In this document: piece by piece, positions 42,763 through 51,636 of the stretch
Layout: each line of letters starts with the position of its first letter
Position numbering within the stretch: the first letter of the stretch is position 1
NCBI GenBank assembly: GCA_039180875.1
Contig: JBCDCY010000001.1
Location: forward strand, 1,074,632 to 1,138,631
DNA: 64,000 nucleotides
Origin: JBCDCY01 sp039180875
GTDB taxonomy: Bacteria; Pseudomonadota; Alphaproteobacteria; Rhodobacterales; Rhodobacteraceae
Reading direction: 5' to 3'
Position numbers and translations under genes: made by a program
The notes under the pieces: generated by a model
Told to the model about the DNA's origin: nothing
Database searches by the model: none
The model's input: the letters and a program-made list of their open reading frames with translations, nothing else

Positions 42763-44535
42763 ATGTGCGGATTTTGCGGTGAGGTGACCTTCGATGGAAG
42801 CCAGGTGTCCTTGGCCCGGATCGAGGCGATGTCGGCAAGCCTTGCACCTCGCGGACCGGACGCCGAAGGGGTGCTGCACCGCGGTCGGATTGCGCTGGGA
42901 CACCGCCGACTGCAGATCATCGATCTGACGGTCACCGGCCAGCAGCCGATGATCGACAGCGAGCTGGGCCTCGATCTCGTCTTCAATGGCTGCATCTACA
43001 ACTATGAGGCGCTGCGGACTGAGCTCGAGGGTCTCGGCTACCGTTTCTTTTCGCGTAGCGATACCGAGGTGGTGCTGAAGGCGCACCACGCCTGGGGACG
43101 TGAGGCACCGACGCGGTTTCACGGGATGTTTGCCTATGCCGTGCACGAGCGCACCAGCGGTCGTCTGTGGCTCGTGCGCGACCGCTTCGGCATCAAGCCG
43201 CTCTACCTCTCGGCAGAGAGCGATCGCCTCCGCTTCGCGTCCACGCTGCCAGCGTTGCTCGCCGGGGGCTCGATCGACACCAGCATCGATCCCGCTGCGC
43301 TGCACAACTACATGAGCTTTCATGCCGTCGTGCCGCCACCGCGCACGATTTTCCGAGGGATCCGCAAGCTGCCGGTCGCGACGATCCGCCAAATCGAGCC
43401 GGACGGAAGCCACGAGGATCATTGCTACTGGCAGGTGCGTTTCGATCGCGATCCGGCCGATGCGGCGCTCAGCCTGGAGGACTGGCGCGACGAGGTCCTC
43501 GCCGCCCTCCGGACCGCGGTGGAACGGCGCATGGTCGCGGATGTGCCCGTCGGCGTGTTGCTCTCGGGCGGCGTCGACTCCAGCCTGATCGTGGGTCTTC
43601 TCGCCGAAGCCGGACAAAAGGACCTCAAGACCTTCTCCATCGGCTTTGAAGAGGCCAACGGCGAGAAAGGCGACGAATTCCAATACTCCGATCTGATCGC
43701 GAAACGGTTTGCCACCGATCACAGCAAGATCTTCGTACCCTCCTCCGACCTGCGCGAGGCGCTGCCGGCGACCATTGCGGCGATGTCGGAGCCCATGGTC
43801 TCCTACGACAATGTCGGCTTCTATTTGTTATCGCGAGAAGTCGCCAAACATGTCCGCGTCGTCCAGTCGGGCCAGGGCGCGGACGAAGTGTTCGCGGGCT
43901 ACAGTTGGTATCCTCCCCTCGTTGGATCCAACGATCCCGTTGCTGACTATGCCGACGCATTCTTCGACCGCGACCATGAAAAGATGGGGCGCCACCTCTC
44001 AGCTCGTTGGATCAACGGCGACACCTCCAGGAACCTTGTGACCGAGCATTTTGGGCGGGCTGGTGCCACCGACCCGGTCGACAAGGCCTTGCGGCTCGAC
44101 ACAGAGATCATGTTGGCCGATGACCCGGTGAAGAGGGTCGACAACATGACGATGGCGTGGGGGCTCGAAGCCCGGGTGCCGTTTCTCGATCACGAATTGG
44201 TCGAGCTTGCGGCCCGTATTCCGCCGGAGCAGAAACTTGCCGATGGCGGCAAGGGTGTGCTGAAAGCTGCTGCCCGCCAGGTGGTACCGTCAGACGTCAT
44301 CGATCGACCCAAGGGCTATTTCCCGGTGCCTGCGCTGAAATATCTCGACGGACCGTTTCTCGAGATGGCCCGGGACGCGCTCGGATCGCGCGCGGCGCAG
44401 GAACGCGGTCTCTTTCAGCCGCACTATCTTGAACAACTCTTCGATGACCCGAAAGGCCACATCACGCCCCTTCGCGGATCTGAACTGTGGCAGTGCGCGT
44501 TGTTGGAGATGTGGCTGCAAACCCAGGGTGTCTGA
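42763..44535 (+). CDS. asnO: N-acetylglutaminylglutamine amidotransferase (asparagine-synthetase-like)
   Basis: 590 residues. Starts MCGFCGE with the N-terminal nucleophile Cys2 of the glutaminase domain (GPDAEGVLHRGRIALGHRRL, NGCIYNYEAL), then the synthetase domain with PPi loop LLSGGVDSSLIVG at about 266-278 and the SGQGADEVFAGY loop. It amidates the dipeptide made by the next enzyme to give N-acetylglutaminylglutamine amide, an osmolyte known from Sinorhizobium and Pseudomonas. Ordinary AsnB is excluded by context: the synthetase gene begins 2 bases downstream and the characteristic M42 peptidase follows. Confidence 0.93.
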   Translation: MCGFCGEVTFDGSQVSLARIEAMSASLAPRGPDAEGVLHRGRIALGHRRLQIIDLTVTGQQPMIDSELGLDLVFNGCIYNYEALRTELEGLGYRFFSRSDTEVVLKAHHAWGREAPTRFHGMFAYAVHERTSGRLWLVRDRFGIKPLYLSAESDRLRFASTLPALLAGGSIDTSIDPAALHNYMSFHAVVPPPRTIFRGIRKLPVATIRQIEPDGSHEDHCYWQVRFDRDPADAALSLEDWRDEVLAALRTAVERRMVADVPVGVLLSGGVDSSLIVGLLAEAGQKDLKTFSIGFEEANGEKGDEFQYSDLIAKRFATDHSKIFVPSSDLREALPATIAAMSEPMVSYDNVGFYLLSREVAKHVRVVQSGQGADEVFAGYSWYPPLVGSNDPVADYADAFFDRDHEKMGRHLSARWINGDTSRNLVTEHFGRAGATDPVDKALRLDTEIMLADDPVKRVDNMTMAWGLEARVPFLDHELVELAARIPPEQKLADGGKGVLKAAARQVVPSDVIDRPKGYFPVPALKYLDGPFLEMARDALGSRAAQERGLFQPHYLEQLFDDPKGHITPLRGSELWQCALLEMWLQTQGV

Positions 44536-44537
44536 CC

Positions 44538-46301
44538 ATGGCGCATGTGAGACCGAATGATGCACGCCTACGCAGGATGCGCGACTGGTCCTTGATGAAA
44601 CCGATAGCGCGGCCGACAACCGACGCTGCGCCGGATGCTGCGCTGGATATGGGTTGGGGGCGCCTGGTCTTTGCGCAGACCTTCTCATCTCCGGCAGAGC
44701 TGGCGGCCGCAATGGGCGAGGAGGGGCCGGATCGACGCGATATCGCCGTCTACGTGCGCGATCCGCATGTCGTGCTGGCGCAGTCTCCTCAAGAGCTCTT
44801 CCTTGATCCGTCAGAGACCTACCGGCTCGATCTGGCGATCTATCGTCCTTCGCGTCGTCAGGCCCGCGGCTTCTTTATCCGGCGGCTCTGCTCCCGCGCG
44901 GATGCCGAGGCGGTCAATGACATCTACGTCGCGCGCGGGATGGTGCCCGTTCCCCCCGATTTCTTCTGGTCGCAGCGCGACAGCAGGATCATCACGGTCT
45001 ATGTCGCAGAAGATGAGGTCACGGGCGAAATCCTGGGGTCGGTGACCGGCGTCGACCATGCGCGCGCGTTCGGCGATCCAGAGAAGGGATCCTCGCTCTG
45101 GTGCCTCGCCGTGGCACCGCAAGCCGCGCAACCACGAATTGGGGAGATGCTGGTACGCAGGCTTGCGAACTTCATGAAGGCGCGCGGTTCCGCCCATCTC
45201 GACCTCTCGGTGCTGCACGACAATGGAAGCGCCATCACGCTCTACGAAAAGTTAGGCTTCACCCGCGTTCCCTACTTCGCCATCAAGCGAAAGAACCCGA
45301 TCAATGAGCAACTGTTCATAGGGCCGGAGCCCGATCCGGACTTCAATCCGTACGCGCGACTTATCATCGACGAAGCCCGGCGCCGCGGCATCCACACAGA
45401 GGCGATCGATGCGCCTGGGGGGTTCTTCGTGCTCAGCCATGGCGGGCGTTCGGTGCGCTGCCGCGAGTCTCTGTCGGAATTCACCTCCGCCGTGGCGATG
45501 TCGATCTGCGACGACAAGGCCGCCACCCGCCGCGTGGTCGAAGCCGCTGGCGTGTCCGTTCCAGCGCAGATAGCGGCCGACGACCGCCCGGCGGTGGAGA
45601 GTTTTCTGGCGCGCCACGGCCGTGTGGTGGTCAAGCCGGCGAGGGGTGAGCAAGGTCGCGGCGTGTTCATCGATCTGCACGACATCGAAGACGTTCATGC
45701 GGCCATCGATGCTGCAGGCCAGATCTCGACGCCCGTCATCGTGGAGGAATTCGTCGAAGGTGAGGACTTGCGCCTCGTCGTTATCGACTATCGGGTGGTG
45801 GCAGCGGCGGTGCGCCGGCCGGCCCAGATCGTCGGCGACGGGGTCAGCAGCGCAAGGCAATTGATCGATGTGCAAAGCCGGCGCCGATCGGTCGCGACCG
45901 GGGGTGAGAGCAAGATCCCGTTTGACGCAGAGACCGAGCGTTGCCTTGCCGACTGTAACCTCACACTCACCGACACTCCCGAAAAGGGACAGATCGTTCC
46001 CGTCAGGAAGACCGCGAACCTGCACACCGGCGGCACGATTCACGATGTCACCGACGAGGCGCATCCTGTACTGATCCAAGCGGCGATCGACGCGGCACGG
46101 GCGATCGTCATTCCGGTCACCGGCATAGACTTGATGGTGAAGAGCCCGCGCGAGCCCGTCTACCGTTTCATCGAGGCAAACGAGCGCCCCGGGCTGGCCA
46201 ATCACGAGCCGAGACCGACAGCCGAACGCTTTCTCGACCTCCTCTTTCCGATGTCGGCCGCGAAAGCCGTTCGTGGGGCCCGCGCAAAGGGTGCTGCGTA
46301 A
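44538..46301 (+). CDS. ngg: N-acetylglutaminylglutamine synthetase (GNAT plus ATP-grasp)
   Basis: 587 residues from ATG 44538. The N-terminal half (to about 270) is a GNAT acetyltransferase: SRIITVYVAEDEVTGEILGS, LWCLAVAPQAAQPRIGEMLV and NGSAITLYEKLGFTRVPYFA. The C-terminal half is ATP-grasp: HGRVVVKPARGEQGRGVFI, PVIVEEFVEGEDLRLVVID and FIEANERPGLANHE. The enzyme both acetylates glutamine and ligates a second glutamine, giving the substrate of the amidotransferase. The operon has only 2-bp spacers before and after. Confidence 0.92.
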   Translation: MAHVRPNDARLRRMRDWSLMKPIARPTTDAAPDAALDMGWGRLVFAQTFSSPAELAAAMGEEGPDRRDIAVYVRDPHVVLAQSPQELFLDPSETYRLDLAIYRPSRRQARGFFIRRLCSRADAEAVNDIYVARGMVPVPPDFFWSQRDSRIITVYVAEDEVTGEILGSVTGVDHARAFGDPEKGSSLWCLAVAPQAAQPRIGEMLVRRLANFMKARGSAHLDLSVLHDNGSAITLYEKLGFTRVPYFAIKRKNPINEQLFIGPEPDPDFNPYARLIIDEARRRGIHTEAIDAPGGFFVLSHGGRSVRCRESLSEFTSAVAMSICDDKAATRRVVEAAGVSVPAQIAADDRPAVESFLARHGRVVVKPARGEQGRGVFIDLHDIEDVHAAIDAAGQISTPVIVEEFVEGEDLRLVVIDYRVVAAAVRRPAQIVGDGVSSARQLIDVQSRRRSVATGGESKIPFDAETERCLADCNLTLTDTPEKGQIVPVRKTANLHTGGTIHDVTDEAHPVLIQAAIDAARAIVIPVTGIDLMVKSPREPVYRFIEANERPGLANHEPRPTAERFLDLLFPMSAAKAVRGARAKGAA

Positions 46302-46303
46302 AG

Positions 46304-47488
46304 ATGCTCCTCCAAATCGACCTCGACTACCTTGCCGCGACGCTTGAGCGCCTGCTGCGGATCCCGAGCCCGACAGGTTACACGGATGCGGTCAGCCGCG
46401 ACGTCTGCGAGGAACTGGGGCGCTTGGGCGTCAGCTTTGACCTGACCCGGCGCGGGGCAATTCGGGCGCGGCATCCCGGTGTCCAGCCCCAGGGCGCCCG
46501 GGCAATCGTGTCTCACTTGGATACGCTGGGCGCCCAGGTGAACAAGTTAAACGAGAACGGCCGTCTTGGTCTCACCTCAATCGGGACCTGGTCGGCCAGG
46601 TTCGCCGAGGGGGCCCGTGTCACAGTCTTCGGTGAGCACGGAAGCGTCAGCGGCACGATCTTGCCACTGAAGGCGTCGGGCCACACATATTCCGACGAGA
46701 TCGATGTCGCCCCTATCGGCTGGGACCATGTCGAGTTGCGCATCGATGCACCGACGCGCTCAGCGGCGGATCTCTCGCGGCTAGGCATCGATATTGGCGA
46801 TATCGTCGCCGTCGACCCACAGCCGGAGTTTTTGTCGACCGGCTATATCGTTTCTCGCCATCTCGACAACAAAGCGGGCGTGGGTGTGATGCTGGCCGCC
46901 CTCAAGGCGCTGATGGAAGCCGGCGTTCAAACCCCTGTCGACGTCTATTGGATCTTCACGATCGCGGAGGAGGTCGGTCACGGCGCAGCCTCGATCATGC
47001 TGCCGGATATCGCGTCACTCCTCGCCGTCGACAACGGCACTACGGCGCCAGGACAGAACTCTGACGAATTCGGTGTCACCATTGCGATGGCGGACCAGAC
47101 CGGGCCCTTCGACTATCATCTGACACGCAAACTGGTGCAGCTTTGCCGTGACCATGACATTCGCTATCAGAAGGACGTCTTTCGCCAGTATCGGTCGGAT
47201 GCCGCCTCGGCAGTGGAGGGTGGTGCCGATGTGCGTACTGCCCTCGCAACCTTCGGGGTCGACGCCAGTCACGGCTATGAACGCATCCATATGCATGCGC
47301 TGCGCTCCCTGTCCGAGTTGCTGACCGCCTATGCCGTCAGCCCCGTCGAAATCCCGCGCGACGAAAGCGCATTGAGTGGACTGACAGGCTTCACCCACCA
47401 GCCTATGAACAAGGCGGAGCAGAAAATCGCCCCAGGGTCGCGCTTCGCGTCATCGGAAAGCGAAGACTTGCTCCCAGATAACACTTAG
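46304..47488 (+). CDS. M42-family metallopeptidase of the NAGGN operon
   Basis: 394 residues, 2 bp after the synthetase stop. Metal-binding pieces of the M42/M20-like fold: VSHLDTLGAQVN, SRHLDNKAGVGVM, catalytic Glu in IAEEVGHGAAS, VDNGTT, YRSDAASAVEGG and SHGYERIHMHA. It is the third constant gene of NAGGN clusters (named 'osmoprotectant NAGGN system M42 family peptidase') and probably degrades or recycles the dipeptide when osmotic stress ends; this role is inferred. Length is normal (about 380-400). Confidence 0.9.
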   Translation: MLLQIDLDYLAATLERLLRIPSPTGYTDAVSRDVCEELGRLGVSFDLTRRGAIRARHPGVQPQGARAIVSHLDTLGAQVNKLNENGRLGLTSIGTWSARFAEGARVTVFGEHGSVSGTILPLKASGHTYSDEIDVAPIGWDHVELRIDAPTRSAADLSRLGIDIGDIVAVDPQPEFLSTGYIVSRHLDNKAGVGVMLAALKALMEAGVQTPVDVYWIFTIAEEVGHGAASIMLPDIASLLAVDNGTTAPGQNSDEFGVTIAMADQTGPFDYHLTRKLVQLCRDHDIRYQKDVFRQYRSDAASAVEGGADVRTALATFGVDASHGYERIHMHALRSLSELLTAYAVSPVEIPRDESALSGLTGFTHQPMNKAEQKIAPGSRFASSESEDLLPDNT

Positions 47489-47639
47489 TACTTAACTAAA
47501 AACCCTGATTTTCCAAGATATAGTTATATAAAATGATTTGTTTTATCAGTAATTATTACAAATGATATTCGTCTTTTTGGTGGATGATTCTGAACTCTCT
47601 TGGCAAATGCGTCTATATCTTGGAGTGAGAATGACTCTA

Positions 47640-48300
47640 TTTTAACCTCCGCGAACCATCTAGCAATCCGGTCGAACGTCGTGGCGGTGTCCGACCATAT
47701 ATTCACGTTCAAGCGGTAGCGCCTGAAGGTCTGCACGGAGGCCTCCATGAGGCCGTTGCTCTCTGAGCTTGCGATCAGTGGGAAGCGGAGCACTAGATAG
47801 AGCTGCGTGGCGAAGCAATGGGCAGCCCTGGCGATGTAGGGCGAGCTGCTGTCTGAGAGACGTTCGAGCAGCAGTCCGAGCAATTTTGGGAGCTGTTGGA
47901 CCCGCTCGTGGTTCGCAGGTGGCCTCTCTGACGCCGCCAGCCACCGGTTCAAGACAACCGTGATGCCGCGATACTGCAGTTTGCGTGGGGACCGACCGCG
48001 TAGCGCACTCGATCCGGCACCGCCCTCTCTTGCGCTTGAGGAAGCGCCGCCGACTAAAAGGTTGGGGCTCTGCGGCGCCCTTCGGCCGCTCGACCAGGTT
48101 CCACCGCGTGACGCCGAGCGTTTCCGCCACGTTGTTGATAAGGAACCGCAATCTGCGGCGACGTATGAGGAAAGTCGGTTCGCTTTGTCTGGCGCTTGGC
48201 CAGCTTCCGTGAGGACCTCCGTCGTGAGGGTCTTGCGGGCGAATCTGACGCTCGAGCTCGCGCACGCTCTCCTGGCTTCACACAAAACGATTGACAGGTA
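47640..48300 (-). pseudogene. Degraded IS3-family transposase (orfB), internally deleted
   Basis: Minus-strand frames joined by frameshifts recall the IS3/IS2-like orfB order: NNVAETLGVTRWNLVERPKG (helix-turn-helix start), then RGITVVLNRWLAASERP and PPANHERVQQLPKLLGLLLE (HTH_21 part), and immediately LSDSSSPYIARAAHCFATQL and FPLIASSESNGLMEA (end of the DDE catalytic domain, with Asp and Glu kept). The domain's central part is missing, and the C-terminal end after RWFAEV is replaced by unrelated AT-rich sequence. At least two frameshifts occur. No terminal inverted repeats were found. It marks an old insertion at the junction between the NAGGN cargo and the second transfer region. Confidence 0.75.
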
Positions 48301-48331
48301 GCGGATCGAAACGGCAGCGTTCGGACGTTGG

Positions 48332-48985
48332 GTGAGTGGAGTGATTGTGATGCGTTCGTATGAGGTGGCGCGGAAGTATTTCAGCATATTGGAGCTGGCC
48401 TGCTGGTCTCTGATTGTGGTTTCAGGATTTCTCTTTGTCCTAGCCCTTCTCACCTCGGCCCAGATTGGTCGGAACTTTGGTGGCGGTCCCACGGTGATCG
48501 CGCTATTGTACTCAGTCGGCCCAAGCCTCGCCCTAGGCCTTGTCGGCTTGGTGGGCTTGGTCCTCTGTCAGGCCGGGCGAGCCGGCGTCGATAGCGCCGA
48601 GTATGCGCAGCAGTCGCTCAAGATCGCCCGTGACCAGCTGCGCATCGCGGAGGCTGCCCTGCGCCAGAGCGTGCTCGTGGAGAAGGGATATGCCAATCTG
48701 CTGGCTGCCAAGGGCGGTGACGCAGCCGGTGTGTCTTCGGCCTCAGCCACCGCCACCAGCCCCACCGGATACGCCGCGCTTGGCTCAGGCGGCGAGCGCT
48801 CAACGCTGCCTGCCACGCCTCACTCCGAGACGATCGAATACAAGGGCAAGGTCATCCAGACGAACGGGCTGCAATACTCCTTCGCGCGGCTCAACTTCGA
48901 CACCCGCGAGGCGGTGGAGCGATACATCGACCAGCTGGGCGTGACGCCCACGGTGCCGCGCCTCGACGGCCTCACCCGCTCGTGA
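48332..48985 (+). CDS. Membrane-anchored protein of unknown function
   Basis: 217 residues (an ATG six codons in, MRSYEVARKYFS, is an alternative start). Two membrane segments at the N-terminus: CWSLIVVSGFLFVLALLTS and ALLYSVGPSLALGLVGLVGL. They are followed by a helical/coiled stretch (DSAEYAQQSLKIARDQLRIA) and a C-terminal part YKGKVIQTNGLQYSFARLNFDT. No known family. It lies 200 bp upstream of two coupled genes for a DNA-transfer ATPase and may be a membrane partner of that system. Confidence 0.6.
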   Translation: MSGVIVMRSYEVARKYFSILELACWSLIVVSGFLFVLALLTSAQIGRNFGGGPTVIALLYSVGPSLALGLVGLVGLVLCQAGRAGVDSAEYAQQSLKIARDQLRIAEAALRQSVLVEKGYANLLAAKGGDAAGVSSASATATSPTGYAALGSGGERSTLPATPHSETIEYKGKVIQTNGLQYSFARLNFDTREAVERYIDQLGVTPTVPRLDGLTRS

Positions 48986-49182
48986 GGGGCCGGCCGGCGG
49001 CCCCAGTGCAGACCCCCAAGCTGACCCCCAACCGCTCTGGGGGTCCAGTGTGGGGAAACATAGCGGCGCGGGGCGGCCCATACCGGCACCTGAGGGGCCG
49101 CTTTGCCGCCGCGACATTGGCTGCTCTCGCAGCCCTATCCCCACCCTCGCCACCCTTGATCGTTGTAGCGGGACCGTAGGCG

Positions 49183-49542
49183 GTGCGCGTTTCAATCACC
49201 CATCATACGGTGCGGCGGGGCTTCGTGCTGAAGACGACCTTCTATGAGGTGCATCTTGAGGTGGCGTTCTCCCACGAAGAGAAACAGATCATCCGTCAAC
49301 GGGGACTCCTGAAGACCAAGCTCCTCGATCGTCGACCGGCCACGGCCAAGGTGGACGCCCGCGATGAGTGGTTCGAGCTCCGGGTCGAGCATCTGATGGA
49401 CGGGCGGGTCGACCGCTTCCTCTCTGCCACACCCAGCGATGCCAAGCTCTACGAGGACCGGCTGCTCGAGGCGCTGGCCGAGATGAAGCGCTGGCTTGAC
49501 GACAACGCCGAGGTGGCCGGGCGGACCGTGGTCGAGTTCTGA
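49183..49542 (+). CDS. Small protein coupled to DNA-transfer ATPase
   Basis: 119 residues, starting MRVSITHHTVRRGFVLKTTF. The ending overlaps the ATPase start (TGATG). Predicted alpha/beta, soluble: FYEVHLEVAFSHEEKQIIRQ, EWFELRVEHLMDGRVDRFLS, LLEALAEMKRWLDDNAEVAG. No family recognised. Coupling to the ATPase implies joint function in the element. Confidence 0.6.
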   Translation: MRVSITHHTVRRGFVLKTTFYEVHLEVAFSHEEKQIIRQRGLLKTKLLDRRPATAKVDARDEWFELRVEHLMDGRVDRFLSATPSDAKLYEDRLLEALAEMKRWLDDNAEVAGRTVVEF

Positions 49543-51617
49543 TGACCCAGCGCACGATCGACGAGTTCAACGGCCTCTTCGTCAGTTGCCTCGTCATCGC
49601 CGCCTTCCTGGCCGCCGCGATCTTCCTCTCCGGCATCGCCCTGCTCGGCATCGTCGCCTATGTCGGCTACCGCCTCTGGCGGGACAATCCCCGCCGGCAG
49701 GAGCGCCTGGCCCGCGAGGAAACCCTCACCCTCTACCACCACGCCCAAGCCGGATCGGTGCGCTTCTCCGAGGCCGAGATCAACGCCCGCCTCGCCCAGC
49801 ACTGGCCCGAGGACCTGCCGCTGGCCTTGCGGATCCAGCTCCTGGAGATCGGCCGGGCGCTCTTCGAGGATGAGGGCCTGGCGCCCGAGATCCCGCCCCT
49901 ACCGGCGCTCTGCAACACCGTCGAGGGGGCGCGGTACCGCGACCAGCTGGCCAAGCTCGGCCAGGCCAGGAGCGATCCGGTGATGACGGGCCAGGCGCTC
50001 GCGATCATCTCGGCCGCCCTGGCCCCGATCGCCCGGGCCGTGCCCCCGGTCGAGGGCGACGTCTTGGTCGAGGTCACCCAGTTCACCGCGCCCTTGGGCC
50101 AGACAGTCGAGGCCATCATCGCCCCCATCTTCCAGGAGAACGACTACCACCTCTTCAAGCGCCTCCGGGACGCGCTCGACGCCAACCTCCGGGCCACCCA
50201 CCGCACCAATCCGGTCTACCCCTCCGACTACCGGGGCGACGACGTGGTCGACACCTATCTGCGGGGCACGCCGCTGGCCGAGCTCTTCCAGCTGCAGACC
50301 CCCTTCGAGATCCCCGAGGAACGCCGCTTCGAGCACACCCACCTCGTGGCCGGCTCCGGCCACGGCAAGACCCAGACCCTGCAGTACTTCATCGCCAAGG
50401 ACCTGGAGGAAGTGGCCGCGGGCGACCGCACCGTCGTGGTCATCGACAGCCAGGGCGATCTCATCGGCACCATCCTCCGAGCCAAAGTGCTGCCGCCCGA
50501 GCGCATCGTGCTGATCGATCCCGAGGACATCGGCTATCCGGTCTGTCTCAACCTCTTCTCCGTCGGCCAGGACCGGCTCGAGAGCTACGATCCCCTGGAG
50601 CGCGAGCGGCTCACCAACTCGATCATCGAACTCTACGACTTCGTCTTGGGCTCGCTCCTCTCGGCTGGCATGACCGCCAAGCAGAGCGTGGTCTTCCGCT
50701 ACGTGACCCGTCTGATGTTCCACATCCCCGGCGCCACCATCCACACGCTGCGGGAGTTGATGGAGCCGGGCGGCACCGAACGCTACGCCGCGCACATCGC
50801 CAAGCTCGACGGCACCCCGCGGCGCTTCTTCGAGACCGAGTTCGACAGCAAGGAGTTCGCCAACACCAAGACCCAGGTGCTGCGCCGCCTCTACGGCGTC
50901 TTGGAGAACCAGACCTTCGAGCGCATGTTCTCCCACCCCGAGAGCCGGTTCGACATGTTCACCGAGATGAACGCCGGCAAGCTCATCCTGATCAACACCG
51001 CCAAGAGCCTCTTGAAGGAACAGGGCACCGAGGTCTTCGGGCGCTTCTTCATCGCGCTGATTGCCCAGGCGGCCCAGGAGCGGGCGACGCTGCCCGCCGC
51101 CGACCGTCTCCCCGTCATGGTCTATATCGACGAGGCCCAGGACTACTTCGATGCCAATATCGGCATCATCTTGAGCCAAGCCCGGAAATACCGGGTGGGC
51201 ATGGTGATGGCGCACCAGTATCTCGGGCAGCTCTCCGGCGGCCTGCAGGAGGCGTTTGAGGCCAACACCGCCATCAAGCTGGCCGGCGGCGTCTCGGCCC
51301 GGGACGCGCGGTCGCTCGCCGGCCAGATGGCGGCCGAGGCCCGGCTCATCCAGCAGCAGCCCAAGGGCACCTTCGTCACCTATATCCGCGGTCTGACCAA
51401 CCAGGCCGTGCCGGTGCGCTTCCCGTTCTTCGTCCTGGAGCAGCGGCCCCGGGCCACAAAGGACGACATCGCGGCCATCCGGCAACAGTGCCGCCAAGCC
51501 TATGCGCAGCCCTGGCAGCCCACGGCAAACCATGCGGAACCGGCGCCGGAAACCCCACCGGAGCCGCCTCCAGAAATCGACGCCGACGACCCGCTCAGGC
51601 CTTCGCCGGAGCTCTGA
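49542..51617 (+). CDS. VirD4/TraD-like DNA-transfer ATPase (long form, membrane-anchored)
   Basis: 691 residues. Two N-terminal membrane segments at about 10-45 (FVSCLVIAAFLAAAIFLSG, IALLGIVAYVGYRL), then a middle helical domain and the ATPase: Walker A GSGHGKTQ at about 271-278, VVIDSQGDLIG, and Walker B VMVYIDEAQDYF near 525-536, followed by SQARKYRVGMVMAHQYLGQL. It resembles coupling ATPases of type IV secretion/conjugation but no relaxase or Mpf genes are in view. The C-terminus is Pro/Glu-rich. Upstream and downstream genes are tightly spaced. The shorter ATPase at 30330 is a relative. Confidence 0.85.
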   Translation: MTQRTIDEFNGLFVSCLVIAAFLAAAIFLSGIALLGIVAYVGYRLWRDNPRRQERLAREETLTLYHHAQAGSVRFSEAEINARLAQHWPEDLPLALRIQLLEIGRALFEDEGLAPEIPPLPALCNTVEGARYRDQLAKLGQARSDPVMTGQALAIISAALAPIARAVPPVEGDVLVEVTQFTAPLGQTVEAIIAPIFQENDYHLFKRLRDALDANLRATHRTNPVYPSDYRGDDVVDTYLRGTPLAELFQLQTPFEIPEERRFEHTHLVAGSGHGKTQTLQYFIAKDLEEVAAGDRTVVVIDSQGDLIGTILRAKVLPPERIVLIDPEDIGYPVCLNLFSVGQDRLESYDPLERERLTNSIIELYDFVLGSLLSAGMTAKQSVVFRYVTRLMFHIPGATIHTLRELMEPGGTERYAAHIAKLDGTPRRFFETEFDSKEFANTKTQVLRRLYGVLENQTFERMFSHPESRFDMFTEMNAGKLILINTAKSLLKEQGTEVFGRFFIALIAQAAQERATLPAADRLPVMVYIDEAQDYFDANIGIILSQARKYRVGMVMAHQYLGQLSGGLQEAFEANTAIKLAGGVSARDARSLAGQMAAEARLIQQQPKGTFVTYIRGLTNQAVPVRFPFFVLEQRPRATKDDIAAIRQQCRQAYAQPWQPTANHAEPAPETPPEPPPEIDADDPLRPSPEL

Positions 51618-51636
51618 GCACCCCTAGTCTCGGGGC

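Noticed and set aside
42694..43722. 342-codon minus-strand frame
   Set aside because: Antisense of the asparagine-synthetase-like gene; shadow composition.
45252..46205. 317-codon minus-strand frame
   Set aside because: Antisense of the NAGGN synthetase gene, no motif.
49899..51533. Minus-strand open frame of 544 codons
   Set aside because: Antisense to the TraD-like ATPase, repeated Gly/Asp/Val/Glu composition only.
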